From JAHJFW01 sp964595075 (lineage in GTDB: Bacteria; Patescibacteriota; Patescibacteriia; 2-12-FULL-60-25), in assembly GCA_964595075.1 (NCBI GenBank), contig CAZQNT010000001.1, positions 1 to 64,000 on the forward strand: a stretch of DNA of 64,000 nt. The letters run 5' to 3'. Positions 17,288 to 26,200 of this stretch are shown here, piece by piece. The translations under genes and the position numbers were made by a program. Positions within the stretch are counted from its first letter, which is position 1; each line of letters opens with the position of its first letter. Below the pieces are notes generated by a model. That model was not told the DNA's origin. It ran no database searches and worked only from the letters and a program-made list of their open reading frames with translations.

Positions 17288-17327
17288 GGGCGTGGAACAA
17301 AGGAGGGCGCATGGCGTGCGCCACTAC
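17284..17327. mobile_element. GTAGGGGCG palindromic element that provides both stop codons of a convergent pair
   Basis: A 44-bp element, GTAGGGGCG at the left and CGCCACTAC at the right, with an inner GGCGCATGGCGTGCGCC palindrome. The left TAG (17285-17287) is the stop of the ligase gene on the + strand, and the right end read on the - strand gives TAG (17326-17324), the stop of the GT4 gene. It belongs to the same family as the in-frame copies at 19190, 19907, 23640 and 24344, but is shorter. Confidence 0.75.
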
Positions 17328-18460
17328 GAGAATAGTTCCATTGTTTTTTCGATCGAAGTTTTCCAGAGGAAGCGTGTTTCCACGGTTTTTCGAGCGTTAT
17401 TTCCAAGCATTTCTCGGAGCGTCGCATTTGATTGCAGCTCTCGAATCGCCTTCTGAAGCGCTGTCGCATCATTCGGCACCACGATTATTCCGGCGTCCGG
17501 TTCGAGCATCCATCTACACGCGCCGACATCCGTCGCAACGCACGGAAGTCGCGCGGCCATGGCTTCAAGCAGAGCCCAAGGCATTCCTTCCTTGGAAGAC
17601 GGCAGGACGAAAATGTCGAATGCGGAAAGAAGAGCGGAAGCGTTTGCGCGACGACCCGTCAAAATTATTCGATTTCGCATTGAGCATTTGTCTATTGTTT
17701 TTTCAATTTTGGCGCGCTCCGGTCCGTCTCCCAAGAACACGAGTTTTATATTTTCGTTTTTTTTCAAAAGCGGCGCCATGGATTCGATGTACCATGGGAT
17801 ATTTTTCGCAGGATAAAAATTCGTGACGGATCCGATAACAAAATCTTCCTCGCTGACGCCCAGTTCTTTTCGCGCCGCGTCTCTTCGTAGAAGCGCGCCG
17901 TCGAATGACGTAATGTCAATGCCGTTTGGGATTGTAAGTAAGCGACCTCTCGGTTGGATTCCAAGCACTTGCGCTATTTTTTCATCTCCCGGATGTACGG
18001 TCACGATCACGTCTTTGTATTTCGCGGACCACTGTTCGCTCCATAGATAAATGGCGCGTTTTACACGTCCGATATTTTCTAAAAACGCCCAACCGCCGAT
18101 GCGATAAATCACGCGAGGCACGCGTTCTTGGTGCGCGGCGAAAGAACCGATTACTCCCATTTTTGAGCTGTTGAGATGCACCGCAGTCGGCGCGAACTCT
18201 CGAATTAGGAGTCTTATTTCGTGAAGCGCCGCAAGATCGCGGAACGGCGAAATTTCGCGTTTCACCGTCTTTAATTGACGGTAAGGGATGCCCTCTATCA
18301 GACAGCGCTTTTCAAGCTCGCCTGTTTCTCCGGCTGCAACGAGAACGCGTATGCCGCGATTTCGGCATTCTTTCGCTGCTTGAAATACGAAATTTTGCGC
18401 CCCGCCCCAGTCCGCGGTCGTTATAAGAAAAAGGATGCAAGGCTTGGCGTAGTTCGTCAT
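17324..18460 (-). CDS. glycosyltransferase family 4
   Basis: A 378-residue GT4 enzyme on the minus strand. The N-terminal domain starts CILFLITTADWGGAQNFVFQ, with the Gly-rich acceptor loop; the linker region shows TIPNGIDITSF; the donor domain shows IGSVTNFYPAKNI and the E-x7-E motif in SKEGMPWALLEAMAARLP. It is transcribed away from the asparagine synthetase gene, whose start lies only 21 bases away, so the promoters of the two must overlap coding sequence or the short gap. Its stop codon lies in a palindromic element. It probably adds a sugar to the surface glycan; specificity unknown. Confidence 0.87.
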   Translation of the reverse strand: MTNYAKPCILFLITTADWGGAQNFVFQAAKECRNRGIRVLVAAGETGELEKRCLIEGIPYRQLKTVKREISPFRDLAALHEIRLLIREFAPTAVHLNSSKMGVIGSFAAHQERVPRVIYRIGGWAFLENIGRVKRAIYLWSEQWSAKYKDVIVTVHPGDEKIAQVLGIQPRGRLLTIPNGIDITSFDGALLRRDAARKELGVSEEDFVIGSVTNFYPAKNIPWYIESMAPLLKKNENIKLVFLGDGPERAKIEKTIDKCSMRNRIILTGRRANASALLSAFDIFVLPSSKEGMPWALLEAMAARLPCVATDVGACRWMLEPDAGIIVVPNDATALQKAIRELQSNATLREMLGNNARKTVETRFLWKTSIEKTMELFS

Positions 18461-18481
18461 TGCGGTTAAGATAGGTTAACT

Positions 18482-20422
18482 ATGTGCGGAATTGCAGGTA
18501 TTGTCAAAAAAAACGGAACTCTTCCTGATGAGGGTCTGCTTCGGCGTATGTCCGCGGCCTTGGCTCATCGCGGTCCGGACGGAGAGGGGATTTGGATTGG
18601 ACCCGGCATCGGTTTGGCACACAGGAGATTGGCTATCATCGACCTATCCACACGCGCCGCACAACCGATGTCGGAGGTCCAACCTCGGAGGTCCAACCTC
18701 GGAGGTCCAACCTCGGAAGATCGGGGCGGATGTACGATCGTGTTTAACGGCGAGATTTATAATTATCGCGAATTGAAAAAGGAACTTGATGCGGATTGGA
18801 AATCGGATAGCGATACGGAGGTCGTTCTGGAAGGATATCGAAAGTGGGGAGATGACGTGGTGAAGCGTTTGCGCGGTATGTTCGCATTCGCGATTTGGGA
18901 CGGTCCACGAAAACGTCTCTTACTTGCACGAGATCGCATCGGGAAAAAGCCATTGTTTTATACGCGAAATTCTTCCGATGATTTTTTGTTCGCTTCGGAA
19001 ATCAAAGCGTTTCGAGGACTGGTTGATCTTAAGCCGGATTGGAATGCGATTCGATTGTTCCTCGGACTGCAATACGTTCCGTCGCCGAAGACTGGATTTG
19101 AAAATGTTTTTCAACTTGAACCGGGGACTATCGGGATATTGGATGACAAAGGGTGGAGGACGGAGAAATATAATGAATGGTCGTCTGGCGTAGGGGCGCG
19201 GTTGCCGCGCCCTGGGTTGGAGAACGGGGGAGGGCGGGAGAACCCCGCCCCTACGGAAATCGACGAACAGATACGATCAAAGCTCGACGAAGCCGTGAGG
19301 ATTCGTCAGACGGCTTCGGACGTTCCGGTAGGTGCGTTTCTTTCAAGCGGAATCGACTCGGCCGCCGTCGTGGCTTTTGCGTCCAAGCATTCGGAGAGGC
19401 CGCTTCAGACTTTCACGATGGGATTTCCAAATGCGCAAATGGACGAACGCTCCGCGGCGCGTAAATTATCCGAACATTTTCGAACGGATCACATGGATTT
19501 TGAGGTAAGACCGGAACATCTGATCGAATTGATCGAGACTCTCGTGGATCACTACGATGCTCCGTATGCGGATTCATCCGCTTTGCCTTTGTGGCTTCTT
19601 GCGCGTGAAACCGCGAAGCAGATCAAAGTCGTGCTTACCGGCGATGGCGGAGATGAGACGTTCGGAGGATATCGCAGGTACGCGGCATTCGAGCGCGCGC
19701 TTCGAATACCGAGCGCCGCAGCTCCATTTTTTGAATTAACATGCCGCTTAACGCACGATCACAGATTTTGCAGGATGGCGGAAACAGTTAAGACACATTC
19801 GTATGGAGAGCTTTTTTGCGGATCGTATTTTAATACGAAAAGTCTTAAAGAAATATGTACGGAAGAATTTTTGAAGCAGACGGAAGAATTTGATGCAGTA
19901 CGTTTCGTAGGGGCGGGGTTCTCCCGCCCGAGTGCGGATTCCGGGGAGGGCGGGACAAGCCCGCCCCTACAAGATGCGATGCTGTTCGATCTCACATCGT
20001 ATCTTCCGGACGACTTAAACGTTAAAATGGATCGCGCAGCCATGGCATTCGGACTTGAGGCGAGGTCTCCTTTTCTTGACCAGGAACTCGTGAAATTCGC
20101 ATTGTCGTTACCATTGAATCAAAAGGTGGATCATGGTAAGACGAAGATCGCATTAAAGAGGGCTTTGAAAGGAATTGTTCCGGAATGGGTACTTAACAGA
20201 CCCAAACTTGGATTTCAGGTTCCTTTGGCAGAATGGTTCCGCGGACCGCTTGAAAAAATGCTTCGTGAACGTTGTTTGGATCAGAACAGTCCGCTCCATA
20301 AGATTATGAAACGAGAAGTTATCGAACATCTAATCGACGAAAATAAAAATGGCGCAGATCACGGCAATAGACTATGGATGCTGCTTACGCTTTCGATTTG
20401 GTTAGATAAATATGAAAAATAA
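18482..20422 (+). CDS. asnB: asparagine synthase (glutamine-hydrolysing) with three in-frame repeat insertions
   Basis: A 646-residue AsnB-type amidotransferase. The Cys2 nucleophile (MCGIAGIV) and GPDGEG, then IVFNGEIYNYRELKKE, mark the N-terminal glutaminase domain (to about 215); FLSSGIDSAAVVAFAS (about 284) is the ATP-pyrophosphatase loop; LTGDGGDETFGGY and GLEARSPFLDQELVKFALS complete the synthetase domain. Within a glycan cluster such enzymes often amidate sugar acids rather than make free asparagine; which applies here is unknown. Three repeat elements are translated inside it: a 42-bp tandem at residues 64-77, and palindromic elements at residues 237-258 and 476-496. All keep the frame and avoid stops, and all lie between conserved blocks. 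Without them the protein would be about 590 residues, the normal family length. Confidence 0.9.
   Translation: MCGIAGIVKKNGTLPDEGLLRRMSAALAHRGPDGEGIWIGPGIGLAHRRLAIIDLSTRAAQPMSEVQPRRSNLGGPTSEDRGGCTIVFNGEIYNYRELKKELDADWKSDSDTEVVLEGYRKWGDDVVKRLRGMFAFAIWDGPRKRLLLARDRIGKKPLFYTRNSSDDFLFASEIKAFRGLVDLKPDWNAIRLFLGLQYVPSPKTGFENVFQLEPGTIGILDDKGWRTEKYNEWSSGVGARLPRPGLENGGGRENPAPTEIDEQIRSKLDEAVRIRQTASDVPVGAFLSSGIDSAAVVAFASKHSERPLQTFTMGFPNAQMDERSAARKLSEHFRTDHMDFEVRPEHLIELIETLVDHYDAPYADSSALPLWLLARETAKQIKVVLTGDGGDETFGGYRRYAAFERALRIPSAAAPFFELTCRLTHDHRFCRMAETVKTHSYGELFCGSYFNTKSLKEICTEEFLKQTEEFDAVRFVGAGFSRPSADSGEGGTSPPLQDAMLFDLTSYLPDDLNVKMDRAAMAFGLEARSPFLDQELVKFALSLPLNQKVDHGKTKIALKRALKGIVPEWVLNRPKLGFQVPLAEWFRGPLEKMLRERCLDQNSPLHKIMKREVIEHLIDENKNGADHGNRLWMLLTLSIWLDKYEK
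18671..18712. repeat. three tandem 14-bp palindromic units inside asnB
   Basis: TCGGAGGTCCAACC occurs three times in a row (42 bp, 14 codons); a partial TCGGA follows. Each unit holds GAGGT-CCA-ACCTC. Translated, it adds EVQPRRSNLGGPTSE between QPM and the conserved VFNGEIYN block. Confidence 0.85.
19190..19254. mobile_element. in-frame palindromic element A in asnB
   Basis: A 65-bp element starting GTAGGGGCG and ending CGCCCCTAC, with GC-rich inverted halves. It is read as VGARLPRPGLENGGGRENPA, plus PT, between the glutaminase and synthetase domains. The frame GTA-GGG-GCG avoids the TAG present in the other frame. Confidence 0.85.
19907..19970. mobile_element. in-frame palindromic element B in asnB
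   Basis: A 64-bp element starting GTAGGGGCGGGGTTCTCCCG and ending ACAAGCCCGCCCCTAC. It is translated as VGAGFSRPSADSGEGGTSPP just before the conserved LTSYLPDDLNVKMDRAAMA block. It uses the same reading frame (VGA) as element A. Confidence 0.85.
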
Positions 20423-20424
20423 TC

Positions 20425-20532
20425 TGTCATCCCGAGGGAAGTCGGAGCGACGAGGGATCTTCAATATGGAACCGCTGTCGAGAACATTAAATGGAAGATT
20501 CTTCGACTTTTCGTATATGTCTCAGAATGACA
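20425..20532. repeat. dispersed repeat, TGTCATCCCGAG type
   Basis: About 108 bp from TGTCATCCCGAGGGAAGTCG to GTCTCAGAATGACA, with inverted ends (TGTCAT / ATGACA) and an inner pair GGATCTTC / GAAGATTC. It fills nearly the whole gap between asnB and the epimerase gene. Confidence 0.75.
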
Positions 20533-20545
20533 TTTGTTTATAGTT

Positions 20546-21409
20546 ATGACTCACATTCTCGTCACCGGCGGCGCGGGGTTTATTGGCTCACATCTTTGCG
20601 AAGAGCTTGTGAAAGATCCTCAGAACGAGGTTATTTCGCTTGATAATTATTCCACGGGATCAGAGAAGAATCATATCGACGGAGTTACGTATATAGTAGG
20701 AGACACGCGTGAGATCGACGGTAAGATCTCGTTCGTTCCTGATCTCGTTTTCCATCTCGGAGAGTATTCTCGTACATCGGAAAGTTTTAAAGAACCGGAA
20801 AAGACCTGGTCTCATAATATAGAAGGAACTTTTCGTGTATTGGAGTTTTGCCGCAAAAATAATGTAAAGAAAGTTTTATACGCCGGTTCAAGCACAAAGC
20901 TCGCAGACGGAGGCGACGGAAGAAATCAATCGCCTTACGCGTGGTCTAAAGCGATTAACACGGAGCTTATACAGCGATATAACGAATGGTACGGACTCCC
21001 GTTCGTCACGGTATATTTTTATAATGTTTATGGCGGTCGTGAAATTCAGGATGGATCGTACGCAACATTGATCGGAATTTTTAAACGGCTAACGCGCGAG
21101 AAAAAACCCTTGACCATCGTAGCTCCCGGAACTCAACATAGAAGTTTTACGCATGTCGATGACATCGTACGTGGAATAATTTTAGCCGCTGAAAAAGGAA
21201 ACGGTGACGGATACTGCCTCGGGCCAAAAACAATGCATACGATCAAAGAGGTTGCGGAAATGTTCGGCGGAGAAATTAAGATGTTGCCGGAAAAGCCGGG
21301 GGATAGAAAAACCGTAGCGATCGATCTTACTAAGACGGAGGAGGAGCTTGGGTGGAAGGCGATGATTCGCTTGGAAGATCACGTCAGAGATTTTCTAAAG
21401 AGTTTATGA
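20546..21409 (+). CDS. NAD-dependent sugar epimerase/dehydratase (extended SDR)
   Basis: A 287-residue enzyme of the extended short-chain dehydrogenase family, which changes the stereochemistry or oxidation of a nucleotide sugar. The start at 20546 is preferred over an in-frame TTG at 20534 that lies at the edge of the upstream repeat. TGGAGFIGSH (residues 7-16) binds NAD; Y131 and K135 in SPYAWSKAINTE are the catalytic pair; YNVYGGREIQ and RSFTHVDDIVRGI match UDP-glucose 4-epimerase-like members. The normal Ser of the catalytic triad is in AGSSTKLADG. The stop overlaps the next GT4 start (ATGA). The substrate is not certain. Confidence 0.85.
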   Translation: MTHILVTGGAGFIGSHLCEELVKDPQNEVISLDNYSTGSEKNHIDGVTYIVGDTREIDGKISFVPDLVFHLGEYSRTSESFKEPEKTWSHNIEGTFRVLEFCRKNNVKKVLYAGSSTKLADGGDGRNQSPYAWSKAINTELIQRYNEWYGLPFVTVYFYNVYGGREIQDGSYATLIGIFKRLTREKKPLTIVAPGTQHRSFTHVDDIVRGIILAAEKGNGDGYCLGPKTMHTIKEVAEMFGGEIKMLPEKPGDRKTVAIDLTKTEEELGWKAMIRLEDHVRDFLKSL

Positions 21410-22557
21410 AACAGAAAATTATTGTTTTTTCTACAACGTACTTCCCACTCGTCGGCGGGGCTGAAGTTGCAATGAAAGAAATAACAGACCGATTACCGAA
21501 TATTGAATTTCATTTGTTTTGCGCGCGAATTAAGTCAGATCTCCCAAGTACGGAAAAAATAGGTAACATCACCGTACATCGCGTCGGTTTCGGTATCCCG
21601 TTCGACAAGTTTCTTCTCCCATTACTCGGATCCATTTCCGCCCTCCGGATATATTCGGATGTTGGACATCCGAATATGGTTTGGGCGCTTATGGCTAGTT
21701 ATGGCGGGTTCGCAGCACTTGTCTACATGTGGTTTCGGACGAAATCCAAGCTGCTTTTGACATTGCAAGAAGGAGATCCTCTAGAACATTACGCAAAGCG
21801 CGCTGGGTTTTTTCGGTTTTTGCACAAAATGATTTTTCGTCGTGCGAATGCGGTTCAAGCTATAAGTCGTTTTCTCGGAGTGTGGGCGACTGACATGGGA
21901 TTTCGTGGAACGCCGGTGATAATTCCGAATGGTGTTGATGTTGAGAAGTTTGCTAGACGACGGAGGGCGGATGACAGTGAACAGATAACAGTGAACAAGG
22001 GGCAACTTGGTTATTCGAAAGAGGATGTTGTAATCGTGACCACATCGCGACTCTCATTGAAGAACGGCATTGATGATCTCATTAATTCTCTCTCGTTTCT
22101 TCCAGAAAATAATAAGCTTTTAGTTGTTGGCGAAGGAGAGGATAGAGAGAGACTCGAGAATCTTGTTGCTGAGAAAAGTTTTTCTGCACGTGTAAAGTTT
22201 CTTGGTAAAAAGGATCACGACGAACTTCCCGCGATTTTGCAGTCCTCGGATATTTTTTGCCGGCCGTCTTTATCAGAAGGATTGGGGAATTCTTTTCTTG
22301 AAGCAATGGCGGCCGGAATTCCTATAATAGGAACGCCGGTAGGAGGCATCCCCGATTTTTTGCTTGATGGTCAGACAGGGCTTTTTTGTCGCGTACGAGA
22401 TCCGGAATCTATTGCGGATGCTGTAAAGAAATTGGAAGGCGATTCGGAATTGCGATCGCGTATAGTCTCGCAAGCGCAAGAACTTGTCAGGCGTAAGTAT
22501 GATTGGAGCTTGATTGCTTCAAATATGGGGGATCTGATAACCTCGCTATCAGTATGA
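21406..22557 (+). CDS. glycosyltransferase family 4
   Basis: A 383-residue GT4 enzyme. The ATG at 21406 overlaps the previous stop; the longer frame lies inside the epimerase gene. Acceptor loop: FSTTYFPLVGGAEVAMKEIT; middle: VIIPNGVDVEKF; donor domain: VTTSRLSLKNGIDDLI and the E-x7-E motif in LSEGLGNSFLEAMAAGIP, then GTPVGGIPDFL. Directly after the NGVDVEKF block the protein carries RRRADDSEQITVNKGQ, which is encoded by a short duplicated sequence (21974-21997) and looks like a small repeat insertion in a surface loop. The stop overlaps the start of the next methyltransferase gene. Part of one co-translated run from 20546 to 26932. Confidence 0.88.
   Translation: MKQKIIVFSTTYFPLVGGAEVAMKEITDRLPNIEFHLFCARIKSDLPSTEKIGNITVHRVGFGIPFDKFLLPLLGSISALRIYSDVGHPNMVWALMASYGGFAALVYMWFRTKSKLLLTLQEGDPLEHYAKRAGFFRFLHKMIFRRANAVQAISRFLGVWATDMGFRGTPVIIPNGVDVEKFARRRRADDSEQITVNKGQLGYSKEDVVIVTTSRLSLKNGIDDLINSLSFLPENNKLLVVGEGEDRERLENLVAEKSFSARVKFLGKKDHDELPAILQSSDIFCRPSLSEGLGNSFLEAMAAGIPIIGTPVGGIPDFLLDGQTGLFCRVRDPESIADAVKKLEGDSELRSRIVSQAQELVRRKYDWSLIASNMGDLITSLSV
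21974..21997. repeat. short duplicated ACAGTGAACA inside a GT4 gene
   Basis: ACAGTGAACA occurs at 21974 and again at 21988, separated by GATA. It is in frame and encodes part of DDSEQITVNKG, a loop that neighbouring GT4 proteins lack. Confidence 0.5.
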
Positions 22558-23291
22558 TCTACGAGCGCGGAAATGCGGCAAAACAGTGGATATTTGAAGA
22601 ATTGGATCGCAAATTCGGCCAGTCTTCGGCGCGCGTTCTTGATCTTGCTTGCGGGGACGCTATTAAGTGGAAAGTATTTCTCGCGACGCATCCATCGACT
22701 CGCGTGGTTGGAATTGATACGGATGCGAATGCCATTGCGCGCGGTCAGGATTTGTTTTCTGGAAATTCGCAGATTGAGCTTCGCGTTTTTGATGCGCAAC
22801 ATCTAATAAAGATTGCCACGTCGCAAATGCCTCCTCGCAATGACACGGAAAATGCATTTGATGCGGTCGTCGCAATGAGCGCGATCGAGCACGTTGTTGA
22901 TCGGCCGGCGTTTTTAAAAACTACATGGGACGCGCTTCGATCCGGCGGCATCGCATATCTAAACTTCGACGCAGGTCATTTCAGATCTCACAACATCAAA
23001 GAACGGTTGATGGTTCCTATCAGTCAGATACTCGCGGTTTTTGGATTTGAAGGATCGTACATGAAGAAAGTGAACGACGACACGTTCTGCAGACAGGCGG
23101 AGGCGCATGGATTCAAAGTGACGGGATTGAAGAAACATAACGCCCAAAAGCTCAAGGGGTTAATGCGTGGCGCTCCGGATGATGTATTGAACGATTGGTT
23201 TGCTTTTGAAGATTCTTTGAATGCGCGATTTACGCCGGAGAAACTGGATGACTTTATGTTGTCCACAACGTGTATTCTAGAAAAGCCATGA
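22554..23291 (+). CDS. class I SAM-dependent methyltransferase
   Basis: A 245-residue methyltransferase. The ATG at 22554 overlaps the GT4 stop (ATGA) and is chosen over a longer frame. Motif I is VLDLACGDAIKW; the acidic motif II is GIDTDANAIARG; VVAMSAIEHVVDRPAFLKTT is the family's post-motif region, and LRSGGIAYLNFDAGHF follows. The gene is framed by glycosyltransferases with overlapping ends, so it most likely methylates a sugar of the same glycan. The stop overlaps the start of the large fusion gene. Confidence 0.82.
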   Translation: MIYERGNAAKQWIFEELDRKFGQSSARVLDLACGDAIKWKVFLATHPSTRVVGIDTDANAIARGQDLFSGNSQIELRVFDAQHLIKIATSQMPPRNDTENAFDAVVAMSAIEHVVDRPAFLKTTWDALRSGGIAYLNFDAGHFRSHNIKERLMVPISQILAVFGFEGSYMKKVNDDTFCRQAEAHGFKVTGLKKHNAQKLKGLMRGAPDDVLNDWFAFEDSLNARFTPEKLDDFMLSTTCILEKP

Positions 23292-26200
23292 AGATACTGC
23301 TTGCAACCGGAATCTATCCTCCGGAATCAGGAGGGCCCGCAACTTATACTAAGGGGCTGGCTTCGTCGTTACGTTTGCGAGGACACGAGGTGACGGTGAT
23401 CGCATATGGAGATACTAGCGTTGAAAGAGATGCGGTTCGGATTACTAGAAAAGGCGGTTCCGTCTTTCGATATCTACGGTATGCATGGAATGTATTTTTG
23501 TTAGCGCGTAAATCGGACGTTGTTTACGCGCAAGGTCCCGTATCGGAAGGTTTTCCGGCGACGATCGGCGCCATGATCGCAGGACGTCCGTTAATAATGA
23601 AAGTCGTAGGGGATTATGCGTGGGAGATGGGAATGCAGCGTAGGGGCGGGCTTGTCCCGCCCTCCGATCGACATAAGGGCGGGAGAACCCCGCCACTGCT
23701 CGATGAATTCCTTACGAAGAAACACGGCGGCTTAGTTGGTTTGTATGAACGGATTGAGCGGTGGACTGCTAAAAGGGCGGCGAGAATGATCGTGCCGAGT
23801 AAATATCTGAAAAGCGTGGTAGAGCGATGGGGAGTTCCGTCAGAAAGAATAGAAGTGGTTTTGAATGCGAACGAGACGCTTCCGGCGACTCTTGGTCGTG
23901 ATGAAGAGCGTCGCGTTTTTGGCGTTTCAGATAAGGTTGTGATTTTAACTGCCGTGCGGGCTGTGCCGTGGAAGGGCGTGGCGGAGCTGGTTTCGTGGTG
24001 GAAGGAGATGCCGTCGACGCATCTGTTGGTCGTTGCAGGAGACGGTCCGGATCTTGAAAGCTGGAAAGAGGCGGCAAGAAAAAACGGCGTGGAATCTCGC
24101 GTGCGTTTCGTTGGCAGGATTGATAGGGGATCGCTCGCAAAATGGTATGAAGCGGCTGATGCGTTTATCCTTAATTCCGGATATGAAGGATATCCTCACG
24201 TCGTGGCAGAAGCCGCATCGCGCGGAGTTCCGTGTTTTGTAAGCGACCAAGGCGGTAATCCTGAAACGAAAGAGACGTTCGGGGACTTGGTCACGGTTTT
24301 ACCGTATAACGATCAGTCCAAATGGGTTTCCGCATTGTCCGTTGTAGGGGCGGGCTTGTCCCGCCCTGATCGACCGAACGGAGGGCGGGACAAGCCCGCC
24401 CCTACGTGGACCCATGAACAAATGGTTGATTCAACGGAAAAAATCATTTCCGGCAACGATGATCGGATGCAGGTCGTGATGGTGAGCTATGACCGCGATC
24501 TTCTGGATCAAACGTCCGCGACGTACGCACGAGTGTCGTCCATCGTCGGAAGCGGCGTTGCGATAAAATTCGTCGTAATGCAAGGCAGGATTTTCAGGAG
24601 CGTAATTGAGGGAATACGTCAGGCGAAGCGTTTTCCCGGACGCACGATAGTTACGGCGCAGGATCCTTTCGCCGCCGGTCTTGTAGGATATCTGATCTCG
24701 CGTTGGACAAATACTCCTCTTGAAATTCAGGAGCACGGCGATTTTTATTCGGGCGAGTGGGTACGCGAGGATCTGAAGAATCGAGTTTTGTCGTGGTTCG
24801 GATATTTTATTCTGCGACGCGCAGAACGAATCCGCGCCGTCAGTGAGCGCGTCAAAGAGAATCTCATAAGTCGCGGAATTTTTGCCGGTAAAATTGACGT
24901 GATTCCAGTCTCACAATCTCTCGTTCACTCACAACGATCCACGTATGGAAACGATCTTGTAAATTGTAGGATTGTTGTTCCGTGCAGATTCGTGAAACAA
25001 AAAGGATTGGATACGTTGTTGAAGGCGGCAAAGATTTTGAAAGATCTAAACGTAGCTTTTTCGATTCAACTCATTGGCGCAGGACCTCTCGAAACCCAAA
25101 TAAAACAATTGATAAATAGCCATTCTTTAGGGTCAATCGTGACCATTAGCCCTTGGCAGGATCCGGCAACGCTTTGGAAGGATGCGGACATGTTCGTGCT
25201 TTCATCAAATTACGAAGGGTGGGGGAGGACGATCGTGGAGGCGATGGCGGCAGGCGTTCCGATCGTTACCACTGATGTCGGTTGCGTGGGATCTTTTTTT
25301 CGTCCGCAGATCGATGGCAGAATTGTTCAGCCAAACGATCCCGTTGGTCTAGCGGCAGTTATCGAAGAACAGATCAAAGAAACTGAACGCCGCGAATGGA
25401 TGCGCGACCAAGCGCTGGAACGCGCAAAAACATTTCCGACGCAAGACGAATTACATGTAAAGCAGCGAGATGGGTGGAAAGTGATCATAACCCCCTCTAA
25501 CTCCCCCTTGTCTCAAGGGGGAGGGGTAAGAGTCGGTCAACGTTTTGATTTGTGGGTCATGGCGCTAATCATATTTACAGTCCTTGTCCGCGCGCTTTCG
25601 GTTGCATTGTTCCACGCAAGTCTCTTGAATCGCGAATGGGGATTTTTCACGCTCGTCCAGCATTGGTTTCAAGGTTACGGATACAGCTACGCAACTGAAC
25701 TCGGTTGTTCATCCGCCTACCGTTCACCCGGATATCTTTTTTTTCTCACTGCGCTCTACAGCGTCTTCCGACCGGAAAATACATTGGCGCAAGCAATTGT
25801 TCAAAACATATTTGTAGTCGGAATAATCTGGCTTGTTTACGCCGTCGGGAAACGTCTCGTTGGAAAACGCGCGGCTTTGGTTGGGGCGTTCTTAATGGCG
25901 GTGTATCCGTACACCTTCTATCACTACACTCAGTACTACCACACGTTTTTGTCCTCTTTCTTCCTTTTATTGATGGTTTGGTTCGTTCTTCGTTTGGCGG
26001 AATCAAAGCGTAATCGCGATGCTATCGGCGCCGGACTTTCTATCGGGGCTCTCGCTTACGTACAAGGCACCATTCTCGTCGCGGCCCCTCTTATAGTTCT
26101 TTGGCTTTTCTGGAAGTGGAAATTCGATTGGAAACGAACTCTGGTCGCAGCGATTCTTATGGCGGTATTTTCAGCAGGACTCATCGCGCCTTGGACGTAT

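Noticed and set aside
23606..23620. A further GTAGGGG element start
   Set aside because: The match is the codons of the conserved VVGDYAWE motif; no inverted partner follows at the right distance in that unit.
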